Source: a virus. From it: a DNA stretch of 64,000 nt. The translations under genes were made by a program, and so were the position numbers. The stretch lies in the IMG/VR virus record IMGVR_UViG_3300032579_000010, positions 31,016-95,015 of that record, one strand, 5' to 3'. Below are positions 19,401 through 31,291 of the stretch, piece after piece. Under the pieces are notes generated by a model. It ran no database searches. It was not told the origin of the DNA and saw only the letters and a list, made by a program, of their open reading frames with translations. The first letter of the stretch is position 1, and the number at the start of each line of letters is the position of its first letter.

Positions 19401-22400
19401 AACCGTCAATGGTGTAAGTACCAAGGTCGGTGGCAGTCAGTGTGTCGGCAGCGTGGGGCCAGTCATTCGTGAGGTTGGAACCGATTGCGTATTCCCAGTC
19501 GTTGATGCTGTCATCGTCGCCTGTGGTTGCCACAACAACGGGTTCGTGGATTTGGTACTGAATGAACTCAGGCGGACCGTTGTATCCAATGTTGCCGTAA
19601 GACATCAGCAACTGACCTGCTTCACCGTAACCACCCGTGTTGGCGTTAGCGATAAAGGTAATGTGGTCAGTACCTAGAACTGCAAGAGACGAAGCGGCAC
19701 ACTGCCAAGTCGTTCCACCATTTTGGATACCGTCAGAAATCTGAACAAGTGAAGCAGCGATTTTCTCAATGCGGTCTGCGTCGTTGTCACGGCAAAGAAT
19801 CCAGTTATTGCTTTCGTCGCCTACTTGAATAACAACCCAGATACCGTTTTCAGCAGGATTGGTCTGGTCTTTTAGAAGGAGTCGGTTGTCAAGGGCGACT
19901 GTCCAGCCGTCCATCACCCACGGGCCGGTGTAAGGGAACTCAAGAGTATCAACCCAAAGTGGATAGTCATTGGTGTTGTTTCCTGCCGAAGTGTCGGCAT
20001 CGCCAATCGTGTATGTACCGGCAATGTTTTCACCAGTGGTAGCGGCGATTACTGGCTCGTGAACACCGTAAGTAACCCATTCTGGTCCGCCATTAGTAAT
20101 GTCGCCGTAAGACATAAGCAGTTGACCAGCGGTGCCTGAGTTGGCAGTCCAAGTAGCAGTTCCGTCGTCAGCACCAAAGAGGACTGCGCCAGAGGTGATA
20201 CCAAAGGCGATTGGTCCTTGGTTACCCTGCGTACCGAGTTGTCCTTGGTAGCCCTGATTTCCTTGGTACCCTTGTGCTCCTTGGAAACCTTGGTACCCCT
20301 GCGTTCCTTGCGGACCTTCGAGGCGACCAACATTTTGCCAGACGTTACCCTCATCGTTCCAGACATAGAGGTCACCAGCGACAATGTAGGAGTCGCCTTC
20401 CTCGTCTGGACCGCTTGGATATGCCGACGTAAGGGCTTCTAAGGTGTCGTATGAGCCGTCAATCATTAAAGGCGTACCAGTGGCACCCTGATAACCTTGA
20501 TAGCCCTGCGGACCGAACTGGCTGAACGGGATTGGGTCGGTACCTAGGGTGTCGGTAGCCTTTGAGCCAGATACCCATACGGTTCCACCAAGAGTGGCAC
20601 CTTGTACGACCTGAACGATTGAAGCCGCCAACTTAAAGGCGGTGTCAATGTCATTATCACGGCAAGCAGAGAAGGCGTTAGATGTACCGTCTGACAAAAC
20701 CACATAAACGCCGTTTTCGTAAGCGTTGTTCTGGTGTTTCAGTAGGAAGCGGTCACTGACTTGCAGTGTGTATCCGTCAAGTACAAGAGTTCCTGACGAG
20801 TTGAGTGCGATTACGTCAGCGTTAGTCGGAGCATCGTTCGTGGTGTTTCCACCAACCGTGTAAGTAACGTCAACGTTTTCTGTTGAGGCAACAACGACGG
20901 GTTCGTGAACGTTCAGCGAAATGTACTGAGGTGCACCATTGGTGCCAAGGTTTCCGTAAGACATTAGGAACTGTCCTGCTGTTCCATAGCCACCGGCAAC
21001 TGTAGGAATGTAAGCGAAAATAATGTCGTCGCTACCAAGAGTCATCGTTGAGGTGGCTTGACACTGCCAAGAGGTTCCACCATTAGTCGTACCCTGAACA
21101 ACTTGGATAATCGAAGCCGCTAACTTACCAATCGTGTCAATGTCATTGTCTCGGCAGGATTGGAACGGAGTGCTTGAGCCGTCGTTTAGTACGACATAAA
21201 CACCGTTTTGGTTGGCATTTTCTTCGTCCTTGACCAAGAAGCGGTCACCAACCTGAAGTTGGTATCCGTCAATAATGTATGTACCAACCGACACACCAGT
21301 CAAGGTGTCTGCGCCTACGGGCCAGTCGTTCGTGGTGTTTCCACCAACTTCGTAGTTCCACTCAATAATGTCGTCATCGCCCGTAGTAGCAACAACTACT
21401 GGCTCGTGAATCTGGTAACTAATGAACTGCGGAGCACCGTTGTAGCCAAGGTTTCCGTAGGACATAAGAAGTTGTCCAGCCTCACCGTAGTTAGCGGTGT
21501 TGGCGTTTGCGTAGAAAACAATCGGGTGAGTACCCATTGTTGCGAGGGAAGAAGTACCACACTGCCACGTCGTTCCGCCGTTTTCATTACCTTCCGATAC
21601 CTGAATAAGCGACGCACCCAACTTTTGCATGGTGTCAACGTCATTGTCACGTATAAGAAGCCAGTTGTTCTCTGAATCACCAGCGGTACCGACTACATAC
21701 ACACCGTTTGACGCTGGGTTAGTCTGGTCTTTGAGCAGAAGACGGTCATCTTCACCAACCGTCCAGCCGTCCATTACCCAAGCGCCCGTGTAGGGGAACT
21801 CGATGGTGTCTACCCACAACGGGTAGTCGTTGGTGTTGTCGCCCGATTCCGTTTCGGCGTTTCCGACGGTGTAAGTACCTTCATCTCCAATGCTTTCACC
21901 AGTCGTAGCGGCTCGCACGGGTTCGTGGATTGCGTAGTTGACAAACTCCGGTCCGCCGTTTGCGCCATCACCATAAGACATAAGCAGGGAGCCAGCCGAG
22001 CCAGAACCTGAAGTCCAAGTGGCACTACCGTCTTGCGCACCAAAAAGAACACCAGCAGGAGCAATACCAAAAGCAATCGGCCCTTGCGAACCCTGAGTAC
22101 CAAAGTATCCTTGGAAACCTTGCGGACCTTGCGGACCTTGTTCGCCCATAGGAACGAACGTCGCCCAGTAAGTGTTAAGACCAGTTACAGGGTCAGTGGT
22201 TGGTGATTCTGATGCAGGGTTGCCGTTGTAGTTAGCGAGGTACAAGCCACCTTCGTAAAGAACTACGTCAGTCGGGTTGTATGAAGTGCCAGAAACCCAA
22301 GCACCCTTGTATTGGAAGCCTGAACCTTGGTAACCTTGATTTCCCTGAAAGCCTTGGAATCCTTGGTGACCTTGCGCACCTTGATACCCTTGATTTCCTT

Positions 22401-24783
22401 GAAGTCCGAAGCGTGTCCAAATCTGGTCGGTTTCACCAAGTGAGTCGGTGGATTTGAAGTTAGTAGTCCAAACGGTTCCACCATACGCAGAGCCTTGGAA
22501 TACTTGAACGATTGAGGCGGCAATCTTGCCTGAAGTGTCTACGTCATTGTCACGAACACCAGAAAAAGCGGTTACTGAACCGTCGCTAGTGACAACGTAA
22601 ACACCGTTATAGGCGGCGTTGTCTTGACCAGCGAGAAGGATTCGGTCATCCAACTGAACGCCGTAACCGTCAATAGTGACAGTTCCTTCAGCGTTGAGAG
22701 TAATGGTGTCGGCGGCTACTGGGTAGTCGTTCGTCGTGTCGCCACCGATTGTGTACGTTACGTCAATGTTTTCAGTAGATACAACCTGTACGGGTTCGTG
22801 AACGTTTAGTTGGATGTACTGCGGAGAACCATTGGAACCAATGTCACCGTAGGACATAAGGAACTGACCGGCTTCACCATAACCACCAGCGACGGTGGGG
22901 ATGTAGGCGAAAATGATTGGGTCAGAACCAAGGTTGGAGGTAGAACTAACCTGACACTGCCAAGAGGTACCGCCGTTAGTTGCACCCTGATAGACCTGAA
23001 CAATAGACGAGGCGAGTTTTCTGATTGTGTCTACGTCATTGTCTCGACAAGCCTGAAATGCGCTGTCTGTTCCGTCGTTGATGACGACATACACACCGTT
23101 CTGCGCAGGGTCAGTTTGGTCTTTCAGCAGGAAACGGTCATCCATTTGTAGTTGGTAACCGTCAATAACAACGTTGCCAGTAGTGCTGGCGGTCATTTGG
23201 TCTACACCACGGGGCCAGTCATTTGTCGTGTTCGCACCGACGGCAAAAACCCAGTCCCAGTTTTCACCACTCGTGGCGACTTGGACGGGTTCGTGAACGT
23301 TGTACTGGACGAACTCAGGCGGACCGTTGTAGCCGATGTTTCCATACGACATCAGCAGTTGACCTGCCTCGCCATACCCGCCAGTGTTAGCGTTGGCAAC
23401 GAAAACGATTGGGTCGGTGCCAAGTTGAGAGAGTGCTGAAGCGTTGCACTGCCAAGTAGTTCCGCCGTTCTGAACACCGTCAGAGATTTGGAACAATGAA
23501 GCCGCCAACTTCTGAATCGTGTTTGTGTCATTGTCACGGACGAGGTACCAGTCGTTTCCGGCACTACCAACGGTTGCTACGAGGTAGACACCGTTCTGCG
23601 CCTTTACTGTCTGGTCTTTTACAAGGATGCGGTCATTGGCGTGAACCGTCCAACCGTCTACTACCCAGTCGCCCGTGTAGGCGAAAGTAAGGGTGTCTGA
23701 AGCCACGCCAACGTCATTGGTCGTGTCTGCGCCGACGGTGTAAGTTCCTTCAATGTTTTCACCAGTCGTGGCGGCAGTAATGAACTCGTGAATACCGAAT
23801 GTCGTCCACTCTGGTCCGCCGTTGGCGATTTCTCCGTAGGACATAAGGATTTGTCCTGAGTTTCCAGCATTGGTCGTCCAAGTTGCCGAACCATCTTCGG
23901 CACCAAAAAGAACGCCACCCGAAGTAATACCAAAAGCAACGGGGCCTTGGTTACCTTGCGTACCAAGATTTCCCTGAAATCCCTGATGACCTTGTGCACC
24001 TTGGGAACCAGTAGAGCCTTGAGCGCCCTGAAATCCTTGGTTTCCTTGGTAGCCCTGAAGTCCAGCGGTTCCCTTTTCACCTTGAGGTCCGGTAAAGCCC
24101 TGCGGACCTTGCGAGCCACTTGCGCCCTGCGGACCTTCAGCACCTTGATAGCCACTTGCGCCGTCCATACCGTTGGCACCTTGGTATCCCTGCATACCCA
24201 TAGCGCCTTGAGCGCCTTGTGGTCCGGCAGAACCCTGCGTACCAGTTAAACCTTGCGCACCCTGAGGGGCAAAAAGTGTCCACGAGTCTAAACTAACGTC
24301 AGGCTGTTGGTCAGTGTTTCCAGAAAGGGCAATGTAAGTGTTGCCACTGTATTCAACGAGGTTGTATGTCTGGTAGTCAATCGAAGGGTTCCAACCACCA
24401 GCGTAGAAAACGCCTTGACCCGGCGCCCCCTGCGGACCGGCTGGACCAGTGGTGTACAAACCAAGGTCAGTGCTGGAAATGGTGCCAAAGATTTGGGTAA
24501 TAAAGACCGAGACTGTCTTGCTTCCGTTGTCCTCGTAAGGTAAATCCGTGATTTCAGAAATCACACCAGTCATGTAGTCGGTGTTGTCTTGGTAAATCAA
24601 GACGTTCATGTTGACGGCAAAAGCATCAGCGTTTTGAGCGCCGAAGGGAATGGTCGCACCTTGAGTAACGGTGTCGCTTAGGTTGTGCCAAATAGGGGTG
24701 TAAGTACTAGCGCCTTGGGCACCTTGAGCACCGACAATCGCTGGTACCCATTCTGAGCCGTTCCAATACTTCAACTGTGCCAT
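13453..24783 (-). CDS. Giant collagen-like fibre protein (3776 residues) with 12 beta modules
   Basis: One open frame of 3776 codons. It starts with [19 protein letters not shown] and soon carries a chitin-binding-like (CBM5/12) module, [19 protein letters not shown]. Then come four blocks, each of three about 150-residue modules (marked by HEPV, LLKDQ, NGVYVV and RDND), separated by collagen triplets. The C-terminal third is mostly G-X-Y triplets ([15 protein letters not shown]) with small inserts, ending in a beta tip ([14 protein letters not shown] ... FASLTQF). Y positions are nearly always Gln or Thr, almost never Pro. Presumed trimeric tail fibre; among the largest fibre proteins one would expect in a phage. 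Confidence 0.9.
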   Translation of the reverse strand: MAQLKYWNGSEWVPAIVGAQGAQGASTYTPIWHNLSDTVTQGATIPFGAQNADAFAVNMNVLIYQDNTDYMTGVISEITDLPYEDNGSKTVSVFITQIFGTISSTDLGLYTTGPAGPQGAPGQGVFYAGGWNPSIDYQTYNLVEYSGNTYIALSGNTDQQPDVSLDSWTLFAPQGAQGLTGTQGSAGPQGAQGAMGMQGYQGANGMDGASGYQGAEGPQGASGSQGPQGFTGPQGEKGTAGLQGYQGNQGFQGAQGSTGSQGAQGHQGFQGNLGTQGNQGPVAFGITSGGVLFGAEDGSATWTTNAGNSGQILMSYGEIANGGPEWTTFGIHEFITAATTGENIEGTYTVGADTTNDVGVASDTLTFAYTGDWVVDGWTVHANDRILVKDQTVKAQNGVYLVATVGSAGNDWYLVRDNDTNTIQKLAASLFQISDGVQNGGTTWQCNASALSQLGTDPIVFVANANTGGYGEAGQLLMSYGNIGYNGPPEFVQYNVHEPVQVATSGENWDWVFAVGANTTNDWPRGVDQMTASTTGNVVIDGYQLQMDDRFLLKDQTDPAQNGVYVVINDGTDSAFQACRDNDVDTIRKLASSIVQVYQGATNGGTSWQCQVSSTSNLGSDPIIFAYIPTVAGGYGEAGQFLMSYGDIGSNGSPQYIQLNVHEPVQVVSTENIDVTYTIGGDTTNDYPVAADTITLNAEGTVTIDGYGVQLDDRILLAGQDNAAYNGVYVVTSDGSVTAFSGVRDNDVDTSGKIAASIVQVFQGSAYGGTVWTTNFKSTDSLGETDQIWTRFGLQGNQGYQGAQGHQGFQGFQGNQGYQGSGFQYKGAWVSGTSYNPTDVVLYEGGLYLANYNGNPASESPTTDPVTGLNTYWATFVPMGEQGPQGPQGFQGYFGTQGSQGPIAFGIAPAGVLFGAQDGSATWTSGSGSAGSLLMSYGDGANGGPEFVNYAIHEPVRAATTGESIGDEGTYTVGNAETESGDNTNDYPLWVDTIEFPYTGAWVMDGWTVGEDDRLLLKDQTNPASNGVYVVGTAGDSENNWLLIRDNDVDTMQKLGASLIQVSEGNENGGTTWQCGTSSLATMGTHPIVFYANANTANYGEAGQLLMSYGNLGYNGAPQFISYQIHEPVVVATTGDDDIIEWNYEVGGNTTNDWPVGADTLTGVSVGTYIIDGYQLQVGDRFLVKDEENANQNGVYVVLNDGSSTPFQSCRDNDIDTIGKLAASIIQVVQGTTNGGTSWQCQATSTMTLGSDDIIFAYIPTVAGGYGTAGQFLMSYGNLGTNGAPQYISLNVHEPVVVASTENVDVTYTVGGNTTNDAPTNADVIALNSSGTLVLDGYTLQVSDRFLLKHQNNAYENGVYVVLSDGTSNAFSACRDNDIDTAFKLAASIVQVVQGATLGGTVWVSGSKATDTLGTDPIPFSQFGPQGYQGYQGATGTPLMIDGSYDTLEALTSAYPSGPDEEGDSYIVAGDLYVWNDEGNVWQNVGRLEGPQGTQGYQGFQGAQGYQGNQGYQGQLGTQGNQGPIAFGITSGAVLFGADDGTATWTANSGTAGQLLMSYGDITNGGPEWVTYGVHEPVIAATTGENIAGTYTIGDADTSAGNNTNDYPLWVDTLEFPYTGPWVMDGWTVALDNRLLLKDQTNPAENGIWVVIQVGDESNNWILCRDNDADRIEKIAASLVQISDGIQNGGTTWQCAASSLAVLGTDHITFIANANTGGYGEAGQLLMSYGNIGYNGPPEFIQYQIHEPVVVATTGDDDSINDWEYAIGSNLTNDWPHAADTLTATDLGTYTIDGYTLQVNDRFLVKDEEDANQNGVYVVLSDGSTEVFQAVRDNDVDTIGKLSASIIQVLQGTQNGGTSWQCQTSSTATLGTEPIVFAYIPTVAGGYGTAGQFLMSYGEIGTNGSPQYISLNIHEPVTVSSDGTSLDVTYTSGGDTTNDYPVAADTITSNRSGTVTLDGYTVQVGDRFLLLHQDDAYQNGVYVCTSDGTENAFSAVRDNDIDTADKLAASIVQVKQGDTYGGSVWTTTFKATDTLGTDPVIWQAFGPQGYQGFQGNQGFQGNQGYQGNQGYQGNRGTGWFEGTENPLSTIPGIKDGDQYLKVTDGSTWVYGANTQTWYGTGNLTGPQGYQGNQGYQGYQGTTGAQGSQGFQGNQGFQGSTGAQGVQGATGAQGSQGFQGNQGYQGATGAQGVQGHQGLQGYQGNQGETGAQGNQGFQGDTGAQGTQGFQGFQGFQGNQGYQGPQGYQGTQGYQGYFGQQGTQGPIAYGITSGGVMFGATDGSATWSSAGNAGQLLMSYGDIANGGPEFITYGVHEPVRVATTGENLAGTYTVGDADTSAGDNTNDHPLWVDTLDIPVSGTWRIDGYTVQVDDRILVKDQTNAAENGVYVVSSLNDDNGKIHLIRDNDVDRIEKIAASLIQVSEGTENGGTTWQCATSALAVMGTDPITFIANANTGSYGNAGQLLMSYGNIGHNGPPQYIQYQIHEPVVVATTGENWDWTYAVGANLTNDWPVAADTFTATGVGTVTIDGYQLASNDRFLLKDQTNSAQNGVYVVLVDGTDGESAFEAVRDNDVDTVDKLAASIIQVSSGSENGGTSWQCQLKTGTTLGSDPIVFAYIPTFAGGYGEAGQLLMSYGNLGLNGPPQYVQYNVHEPVELASTGNVDVTYVANNNTSNDYPVTADVINLNISGTLSLDGYVLSVDDRFLLKDQTTASQNGVYVVTSDGSSSGFSAVRDNDIDTAGKIAASIVQVLKGTTNGGTVWVTSFKSTNALGTDDMPWREFGPQGAQGYQGDSGYSVTIAGSYDTIEDLTSAHPSGPAITGQVYVIVGQVYAWNAELNEWQEVADILGPQGYQGTQGYQGNAGTAFNIQGTYSSESALEAAWPTGPDVPGTAYIVGPDVYVWSTAESQWISVGTVQGPQGNQGASGAQGYQGAQGTQGYQGSTGAQGSQGYTGATGSQGAQGYQGAIGYQGVQGAQGYQGYTGSQGAQGYQGLQGYQGVQGSQGTQGHQGVQGVQGADFPAYAITTVSALDATGADVGSTAVFYNATTDSYYTGQAVTLAGNDTDGVAVFYTGFIYSVVNAGGSGFEFTISLTGYSGEGATGTISNWYFSLSGIQGVQGYQGFRGFTGPQGSQGNQGTRGYQGYQGYQGSTGAQGSQGYQGFTGAQGTQGVQGATGATGTQGAQGYQGFTGAQGTQGVQGSTGATGSQGAQGYQGTTGAQGSTGAQGVQGYQGAQGYQGYQGNVGATGGIGPQGSQGLTGATGAQGTQGTQGYTGATGNQGVQGATGATGAQGAQGPQGYQGYTGAQGTTGAQGFQGFQGSQGNQGFQGNTGSTGGYGPQGTQGLTGAQGSTGAQGTQGVQGVTGLQGAQGAQGYQGSTGATGNQGAQGVQGAIGYQGVQGAQGLQGYTGAQGATGSQGVQGYQGTQGTQGYQGSTGSTGGYGPQGAQGQTGPQGTQGYQGYQGYQGASFATTSTTSLTIGTGSQTLTVGTGLAYTAGQGVSLVSTVGTMVGLVASYNASTGALVVNVATVTGSGTSSTWTVNVDGQKGAQGYQGYQGNTGATGPQGYQGATGSQGYQGTQGNQGFQGFTGAQGSTGAQGVQGYQGITGSTGAQGPQGYQGNQGYQGNQGYQGTPATTINTVFTSPIETTYLNSNSPNGVQTIYLTGQGSLVLFTSQATNTFQFNFTGTSGGSTLNSLLSVGQSVTVAVMVLQGGSGASYYCNTVYIDGSQSSIYWAGGLGYPTNGYANGYDAYNFTITKTANATYVIFASLTQF
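16430..23950. repeat. Four blocks of three beta modules in the giant fibre gene
   Basis: Twelve modules, each about 450 bp, recur with marks HEPV, LLKDQ, NGVYVV, RDND and NGGT. Three distinguishable types (ENIAGTY-like, ENWDW-like, ENVDVTY-like) always occur in the same order, separated by collagen triplets between blocks (about 18.0-18.65, 20.2-20.5 and 22.1-22.4 kb). Confidence 0.8.
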
Positions 24784-24831
24784 TAAAGACCCTTGCTGCT
24801 AGAGGGGCGTAATCCCAACGTTTTCTAGACC

Positions 24832-24872
24832 AAATCTTACAACGGATTTTGGGAAACCCACGTTTAAGATTT
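24832..24872 (-). terminator. Bulged hairpin after the 1682-residue fibre gene
   Basis: AAATCTTA (24832-24839) pairs perfectly with TAAGATTT (24865-24872); AACG/CGTT and GGG/CCC add inner pairs around an AAA loop. It starts right after the tandem TAG TGA stop. The run of T is only three, so it may stabilise or attenuate rather than terminate. Confidence 0.45.
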
Positions 24873-24874
24873 CA

Positions 24875-27800
24875 CTAGTTCACTGGCACTGCAAAACCAG
24901 AAAGCCACGTTGATGACTGGTTTGGCGTTACGTTTCCGCTTGTGTCAATCGTAACGTAGGTCATGTTGGCGGTTCCGTACTGCTGTGCAACATAAGTCGC
25001 TTGGTATGCTGGGCGGTATCCAGAAGGCAGGGTAAAGGCGGTCTGACCGGCTGTTCCACCAGAAATAGCGCCAACCATGTAAACAACGTTGTTTATCCGC
25101 CTATAGTAAACCGAGTCACCGCTGACCGCCGAGAAGCCATTGCTGAACGAAGTAACCTGAATCCAGCCCGTATCGCCCAAGGAAACGCCATTGTGCGTAC
25201 CAGCGACATTGAGGTTTCCGCTGTCGTCAAGCGAGAAAATGGTGGTGTTGTAGGCGTTATTGACGATTTCCAGCCCACCGTTATTGTTCATACGGATTGA
25301 CTTTTGAGGGTTGGAAGCACCTGAGTTTGTGTTCGTCAAGGTCATTAGACCTGCGTAGTTAGAACCACCGTGACCGTTGGATGACTGAATCGTCAGTGGG
25401 TCGGTATTGGTTGTGGTGGAAATGGCTAGGTCAAGAGGCGCTGTAGGCGTTGCACCTTGGCTTCCTTGCGAACCCTGAAAGCCTTGGGCACCCTGAGCGC
25501 CGATAGTGGCGTAGGTTAAGGCAGTTCCACTTGAGTTGACTACCAGAGCCTGACCTTGCGTACCAAGGGTCGTTAAACCAGTTCCACCGTGGGCGATTGG
25601 CAACGTGTTCACAAGGTCATCAGCGTCAGCCGACGTAATCATGTACCAGTTTCCACCATTGTAGTTAATGAACTGGTACGCTCCATTAACGGGAACTGTG
25701 TATGACGTTACGGGCGAAGAAGAGCCAATGTCGTACATAGCATTACTGGTGAATCCAAGATTGACCGTTACGGAGGCACGGTTAATAACACGCCACGTTG
25801 CGTTTGCTGTGGCTGGTGGCGCAGTAATGGTCTGACCAGAAGTTGAGCCAGTAAAGAGGGTGGCTTCGTTAACATTTGCGGTTGCTGATGATGAACGTAA
25901 GGTTACAACCTGCGAACCAGCATTTCCTTGGTAGCCCTGATACCCCTGATTTCCTTGTGTGCCTTGGCTTCCAGCGACACCTTGGTGACCCTGTGTTCCT
26001 TGGTAACCTTGCGTACCCTGAGCGCCTGTGTAACCTTGCGTTCCGTTAGCACCTTGGTTCCCTTGCGTACCAGTTGAGCCTTGTGCTCCTACAGAGCCTT
26101 GAGCGCCAGTAGCACCCTGCGCACCTTGAGCACCCTGCGCTCCGTCAGCACCGCTAGTGCCTTGGTAGCCCTGTGCTCCTTGAGAGCCAGTAGCACCCTG
26201 CGGACCAGTATCACCACGGAAACCAGTCGTTCCCTGTGCGCCCTGAACACCAGTCGGTCCTTGTGAACCTGTCGTGCCTTGTACGCCCTGTGAACCTTGT
26301 GAGCCTTGTGACCCAGTGATTCCTTGGGTTCCCTGAACCCCCTGCGTTCCTTGTACGCCTTGGGTACCCTGTGAACCTTGGTAACCTTGCGTACCTTGTA
26401 CGCCGGGGATTCCACTTAGGTTGATGTTCCAAGAACTGACGGGGTTGCTGTAGGGCGAAACCTGCGTCGCTTTCAACTCAAGGGTGCCGTCGCTTGACGT
26501 GTAGCCAATGACGGATGCGGTCATAAAGATTGTTGCGTCAGAACTGTCGCAAATGACAACCGATTCGCCGTTTGTGTATGAAAGGTTTTCACCAACCGTG
26601 ATTACAAATACGTCATTGAGCGAAATGGTCGAGAGGGTCAGCGTGTTGGTCGAAGTGGTCTGATAAACAGCACCTTGGTAGCCTTGGACACCTTGTGTTC
26701 CCTGAACGCCTTGGTAGCCTTGCGAGCCTTGATACCCCTGCGCACCTTGTACGCCCTGAACTCCTTGTGAGCCTTGGGTTCCGATTCCACCTTGGGCACC
26801 CTGAGCACCTTGTAGTGCGGTAGCAGGAGTTGTTTCGTCCAGCCAGAGAACTGATGTGTCGCTCGGCGGCACTCCGTCGTCTGAATCGTAGATACCACGG
26901 TCACCGATTTCACCTTGGTAACCTTGCGTCCCCTGATAACCCTGATAACCCTGAGGTCCAATAATGTTCGCAACGGCGACCCACACCATTGTGTTGATTT
27001 CCCAGACGTAGAGTTGCCCCTGAACAACGTATGAGTTGCTTTGGTCAACTGGTCCGGTTGGAAAGGCGGCTTCTAGGTCAGCGAGTGTGTCGTATTCACC
27101 TTGAATGTTGGTGGCTTGACCAGCCGTTCCCTGATAACCCTGATTACCTTGGTAACCCTGCGAGCCAGTAGAGCCTTGTGGTCCTTGATACCCTTGAGCA
27201 CCAGTCTGACCTTGGTTGCCTTGATAACCTTGATAGCCCTGATTTCCTTGAAATCCCTGAACACCTTGGTTGCCTTGATAACCTTGATATCCTTGATTTC
27301 CTTGAAATCCCTGAACACCTTGAGAACCTTGTACGCCTTGATTTCCCTGCGTACCTTGGAATCCTTGATTACCTTGGCTACCTGTTGCACCCTGACTTCC
27401 TTGTGAACCAGTGGTACCTTGAGCACCTTGGTACCCCTGAGCGCCCTGTGCTCCCGTCGAACCTTGCGAGCCTTGGCTACCAGTAGAACCTTGGAACCCT
27501 TGGTTGCCTTGGAACCCTTGATTTCCTTTCGAGCCTTGTACGCCTTGGCTACCCTGAGAGCCTTGCTGACCCTGATAACCCTGAAAACCCTGCGGACCAA
27601 CGGCACCGTCAAGGTTTACCGTCCAAGACGAACCCGATGGTGAACCAATAATGTCGTCAGAGGAGGCGATGTTATAAGTCAGTGAGCCAGTTGAAGGGTT
27701 GTACGAAAGAACGGTGGCGTTGAAGTAGTTGTTTGAGTCAACGGCGACAACAATCGTTTGTGGTGATGAGTAGGCAAGACCAGTGCCGACAACGAGTGAC

Positions 27801-29923
27801 GAGTTTCCAACAGTGACACTCGGAATGTTTGTTGTACTTGACGTTGAGTAAACATCACCAGCAATACCTTGATAACCCTGCGTTCCTTGATAACCCTGAT
27901 TACCTTGTGGTCCGTAACCACCTGTGGAACCAGTGACACCTTGATACCCTTGGTGACCTTGCGTACCTTGGTTTCCTTGATAGCCTTGCGGTCCTTGTGA
28001 ACCTGTAGAACCCTGTGAACCTGTAGAACCCTGCGCACCTGTCGAACCTTGGGTACCTTGATTACCTGTTACACCAATAACACCTTGGGTACCTTGGTAA
28101 CCTTGAAAACCTTGGTATCCCTGCGCACCCTGCGAGCCAGTTGCACCAGTTGAGCCTTGTACACCTTGGGTACCTTGTACGCCCTGTGTTCCTTGATAGC
28201 CCTGAAAACCTTGATTTCCTTGCGAACCTGTAGCACCAGTTGTTCCTTGTGCACCTGTTACACCCTGACTACCTTGGTAGCCTTGAGCACCTTGCGACCC
28301 AGTAGCGCCTTGAACGCCTTGCGAACCAGTCGAACCTTGACTTCCCTGTACGCCTGTGGCACCTTGTGAACCCGTGGAACCTTGGTATCCCTGTACGCCT
28401 TGATTCCCCTGAGTGCCTTGTGCGCCAGTTAGACCCTGAACACCTTGATTGCCTTGAACACCTTGTGTGCCTTGGTATCCCTGCGGCCCGGTAGCACCAG
28501 TAGCGCCCTGATTTCCTTGGGTACCTTGGTAACCAGTTGAACCCTGCGGTCCGGTAGCACCTTGGCTACCTTGTGAGCCTTGAACACCAGTTTGTCCTTG
28601 CGCACCAGTTTGTCCTTGGTACCCTTGGTTGCCTTGTGCCCCAGTGGAACCCTGAGCGCCTGTTACGCCTTGAGCACCTGTGGCTCCTTGGACACCCTGA
28701 TTACCTTGCGGTCCAGTTGAGCCTGTTGTTCCTTGATAGCCTTGTGCGCCCTGCTGTCCGGTGTCACCCTTGACACCTTGATAGCCCTGAAATCCCTGCG
28801 TACCTTGCAGACCAGTTGCACCTTGAACACCCTGCGCACCAGTGACACCGATTACACCTTGAGTACCTTGTGGCCCTTGCGCTCCTGTAACACCAGTCGC
28901 ACCTTGGTAACCTTGCGCTCCTGTAACACCAGTTACACCTTGATAGCCTTGGCTACCTTGTACACCTTGTAAGCCTTGAGAACCAGTTGAACCTTGAGCA
29001 CCCTGTGGTCCGGTAGCACCCGTTAGACCAGTCGTGCCTTGCGTTCCTTGCGGACCAGTTGCTCCCGTCGAGCCTTGGTAACCCTGATTTCCTTGGGAAC
29101 CAGTGGCACCTGTAGAGCCTTGTACGCCCTGCGTACCTTGATACCCTTGGCTTCCCTGAGCGCCTGTACTTCCTTGCGCTCCTGTACTTCCCTGAGCACC
29201 CGTTACACCTTGGTAACCCTGATGACCCTGCGTTCCTTGCGCACCCGTGCTTCCCGTAGCGCCTTGTGCGCCAGTAACACCTTGCGGACCTTGTGTGCCC
29301 TGCGCACCAGTGGCTCCTGTACTACCTGTAGCGCCTTGCGAACCCTGTTGTCCAGTTGCGCCCGTCGAACCTTGAGTGCCTTGCACTCCTTGGCTACCTT
29401 GAGCACCTTGAACACCCTGATACCCACGAGCACCTGCGGCACTCCAAGCCAACGAGCCGTCTGACTGTATGGTGAGGACTTCGCCCTGCGTACCGACACC
29501 GAGACGAGATAGTTCGTTTTCACCACTACCGACGAGTAAGTCGCCAGATGCTTGGATTTGTCCAATGGTATTGGCAACCGCTTTGTTGGCTTCAGCAAAG
29601 TCAATGGCAGTCGAAACTGGTGCGACAACGGCGTTGACGGGGTGGGTAAGGGCAAGTGTGCCGTCAGCACCACGTTGAACGCCAGTGAGGGTAACGGTGA
29701 GGGCTGTCCAGTTGTATGAACCAGCCGGTACATAAATCTTTTCCTCGTTTTCAGTACCAATACTGATGTCAAGGAAGAAGCCACCGCCTACGCCCAGCCC
29801 AGCCCAGCCACCAGTGGTGTTGGTGAGGACTACTGTGGTCGAGGTGTTGTCAAGGGCGTCATACAGAAATGCGTTTGGTGCGGCACCAACGTAACTATTC
29901 TGTGTGTAAGAAGCCCTTGCCAT
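24875..29923 (-). CDS. Collagen-like tail fibre protein (1682 residues)
   Basis: The N-terminal 150 residues ([39 protein letters not shown]) are paralogous to the N-terminus of the 1390-residue protein, so both probably attach to the same tail structure. Long G-X-Q/G-X-T triplet runs follow, interrupted by small beta inserts. The C-terminus has a fibre tip pattern ([19 protein letters not shown], then [20 protein letters not shown] and [17 protein letters not shown]) common in receptor-binding phage proteins. Stop TAG is followed at once by TGA, and then by a hairpin. Infers a trimeric side or tip fibre. Confidence 0.9.
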   Translation of the reverse strand: MARASYTQNSYVGAAPNAFLYDALDNTSTTVVLTNTTGGWAGLGVGGGFFLDISIGTENEEKIYVPAGSYNWTALTVTLTGVQRGADGTLALTHPVNAVVAPVSTAIDFAEANKAVANTIGQIQASGDLLVGSGENELSRLGVGTQGEVLTIQSDGSLAWSAAGARGYQGVQGAQGSQGVQGTQGSTGATGQQGSQGATGSTGATGAQGTQGPQGVTGAQGATGSTGAQGTQGHQGYQGVTGAQGSTGAQGSTGAQGSQGYQGTQGVQGSTGATGSQGNQGYQGSTGATGPQGTQGTTGLTGATGPQGAQGSTGSQGLQGVQGSQGYQGVTGVTGAQGYQGATGVTGAQGPQGTQGVIGVTGAQGVQGATGLQGTQGFQGYQGVKGDTGQQGAQGYQGTTGSTGPQGNQGVQGATGAQGVTGAQGSTGAQGNQGYQGQTGAQGQTGVQGSQGSQGATGPQGSTGYQGTQGNQGATGATGPQGYQGTQGVQGNQGVQGLTGAQGTQGNQGVQGYQGSTGSQGATGVQGSQGSTGSQGVQGATGSQGAQGYQGSQGVTGAQGTTGATGSQGNQGFQGYQGTQGVQGTQGVQGSTGATGSQGAQGYQGFQGYQGTQGVIGVTGNQGTQGSTGAQGSTGSQGSTGSQGPQGYQGNQGTQGHQGYQGVTGSTGGYGPQGNQGYQGTQGYQGIAGDVYSTSSTTNIPSVTVGNSSLVVGTGLAYSSPQTIVVAVDSNNYFNATVLSYNPSTGSLTYNIASSDDIIGSPSGSSWTVNLDGAVGPQGFQGYQGQQGSQGSQGVQGSKGNQGFQGNQGFQGSTGSQGSQGSTGAQGAQGYQGAQGTTGSQGSQGATGSQGNQGFQGTQGNQGVQGSQGVQGFQGNQGYQGYQGNQGVQGFQGNQGYQGYQGNQGQTGAQGYQGPQGSTGSQGYQGNQGYQGTAGQATNIQGEYDTLADLEAAFPTGPVDQSNSYVVQGQLYVWEINTMVWVAVANIIGPQGYQGYQGTQGYQGEIGDRGIYDSDDGVPPSDTSVLWLDETTPATALQGAQGAQGGIGTQGSQGVQGVQGAQGYQGSQGYQGVQGTQGVQGYQGAVYQTTSTNTLTLSTISLNDVFVITVGENLSYTNGESVVICDSSDATIFMTASVIGYTSSDGTLELKATQVSPYSNPVSSWNINLSGIPGVQGTQGYQGSQGTQGVQGTQGVQGTQGITGSQGSQGSQGVQGTTGSQGPTGVQGAQGTTGFRGDTGPQGATGSQGAQGYQGTSGADGAQGAQGAQGATGAQGSVGAQGSTGTQGNQGANGTQGYTGAQGTQGYQGTQGHQGVAGSQGTQGNQGYQGYQGNAGSQVVTLRSSSATANVNEATLFTGSTSGQTITAPPATANATWRVINRASVTVNLGFTSNAMYDIGSSSPVTSYTVPVNGAYQFINYNGGNWYMITSADADDLVNTLPIAHGGTGLTTLGTQGQALVVNSSGTALTYATIGAQGAQGFQGSQGSQGATPTAPLDLAISTTTNTDPLTIQSSNGHGGSNYAGLMTLTNTNSGASNPQKSIRMNNNGGLEIVNNAYNTTIFSLDDSGNLNVAGTHNGVSLGDTGWIQVTSFSNGFSAVSGDSVYYRRINNVVYMVGAISGGTAGQTAFTLPSGYRPAYQATYVAQQYGTANMTYVTIDTSGNVTPNQSSTWLSGFAVPVN

Positions 29924-29972
29924 TATTCCACCACTTCACGACTAGGTTTAGACGATGGCGCTAGTCTGAAGC

Positions 29973-29983
29973 AATCTTACCCC
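29973..29983 (-). promoter_or_regulatory. GGGGTAAGATT element before the 1682-residue fibre gene
   Basis: Variant of the 13-mer, about 50 bases before the ATG at 29923. Confidence 0.4.
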
Positions 29984-29998
29984 AGCCTTTGATTTTCT

Positions 29999-31258
29999 CT
30001 AAGCCCCTAACTGACCGCCAAATCGCTCTGAGTCGTCCTTAATGGCAATCAGATTGGCGCAAACATAGGGAATCTGATGGGTCTGGTGCCAAGGGCTTGG
30101 ATAGAACGTCATCATACGGCTCTTTTGGAAATCAGTCTTGATTTCGGGAACGTACTTGCGGTAGTTAGCGTCAATCCAGTACCAAAAACTGTTTTCGTTA
30201 TAGAAAGCGTTGTGGGTTGGGTCTTGGTAAGCGCCTCGCCCGTCAGTACTAGGGGTGAGTGTGAGCAACATTCCACCTTGAGCCAAGACTCGGTACATTT
30301 CGTTCCACAGGCAAACTTTGTCAGGAATGTGCTCTAGGAAGTCAGCAGCACGGATTACACCAACCGTGCCGTCCTCCATGTCGCCCAAAACGTTGAAAAT
30401 GTCGCCAACTAGGTCGGCTGGCTCGTGCATATCCACCGACAAGAAGCCGGGCGCTGGGTTGTGCGCCGCACCGAGGTCAAGTGCTAGCAAGTTGTTGTCT
30501 TTTGCCCATTTCACTGACATTTCCATGATGTTGCGGTCATAGATTTCGACAGTCTTTTGTTGTATTTCGTTGTTTAGTTCCTGCTGAGCCTGACTCTGCT
30601 CGCTGTGGAGGCGCTGTAGGTACAACTTCTTTTGAATGTGGTGAAACTTTGTAACCTTGTAGAAGCGCACCATAATGTCAGCGTCGTCGCAAATGCGTAG
30701 AGACTTGTTGTATCCGCCGATTTTCTTGTACGTTGCAGCACGAAAGGCTCGCAAGTGGTTCGGAGCAAACCAAATGTAGGCGACGTGGTGGGGGTGTGGT
30801 GACTTTCCTTCACAAACGTGGTGTCCGTCCTCGTCGTCGTAGTAAGACCAGCCGTAAGAACGGTCAAACTCACGCTTGCTGGGGTTGCCTTGCTCGTCTA
30901 TTTCAGCAAAGTCTGAATAAACAAATCCGACCTCTGCGTCTGCGTCAAATGCCTTTTGCACTTCCTCTAGCGCCGTCGGCATCAAAAGGTCGTCATGGTC
31001 AAGTTCGATAAGGATTTCACCACTACAAAGGGCGACTGCCTCGTTCTTAAGGGTGCCGATAACGGGCTTTGACTTTGTGGTGTGGACTTTGACACGCTCG
31101 TCGTCTTGGTCGTACCAATCGTTTTCGCCTTCGAGGGCGTTACCGTTCAGTAACACCACCCATTCCCAGTCGGTAACAGTCTGGGCAACAAGGCTTTCGT
31201 AGCAGGTTCGTAACCATTTGGTGTTGTGACTTGGTGTGAAGATAGATAACATTTCCAT
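29999..31258 (-). CDS. Glycosyltransferase family 2 fused to SAM methyltransferase
   Basis: 419 residues. Residues 1-230 are a GT-A type glycosyltransferase: MLSIFTPSHNTKWLRTCYES, then DWEWVVLLNGN, LKNEAVALCSGEILIELDHD and DLL; the metal-binding DHDD is at 87-90. Residues about 255-400 are a class I methyltransferase: ALDLGAAHNPAPGFLSVDMH, RAADFLEHIPDKV, YRVLAQGGMLLTLTPS. It lies between two collagen-like fibre genes and an adhesin gene. A natural reading is that it decorates fibre residues with an O-methylated sugar; the sugar and target are inference. A surface-polysaccharide role is the alternative. Confidence 0.85.
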   Translation of the reverse strand: MEMLSIFTPSHNTKWLRTCYESLVAQTVTDWEWVVLLNGNALEGENDWYDQDDERVKVHTTKSKPVIGTLKNEAVALCSGEILIELDHDDLLMPTALEEVQKAFDADAEVGFVYSDFAEIDEQGNPSKREFDRSYGWSYYDDEDGHHVCEGKSPHPHHVAYIWFAPNHLRAFRAATYKKIGGYNKSLRICDDADIMVRFYKVTKFHHIQKKLYLQRLHSEQSQAQQELNNEIQQKTVEIYDRNIMEMSVKWAKDNNLLALDLGAAHNPAPGFLSVDMHEPADLVGDIFNVLGDMEDGTVGVIRAADFLEHIPDKVCLWNEMYRVLAQGGMLLTLTPSTDGRGAYQDPTHNAFYNENSFWYWIDANYRKYVPEIKTDFQKSRMMTFYPSPWHQTHQIPYVCANLIAIKDDSERFGGQLGA

Positions 31259-31291
31259 ACCCTACATCATTTCAGTAACACTCGTTGGGTT

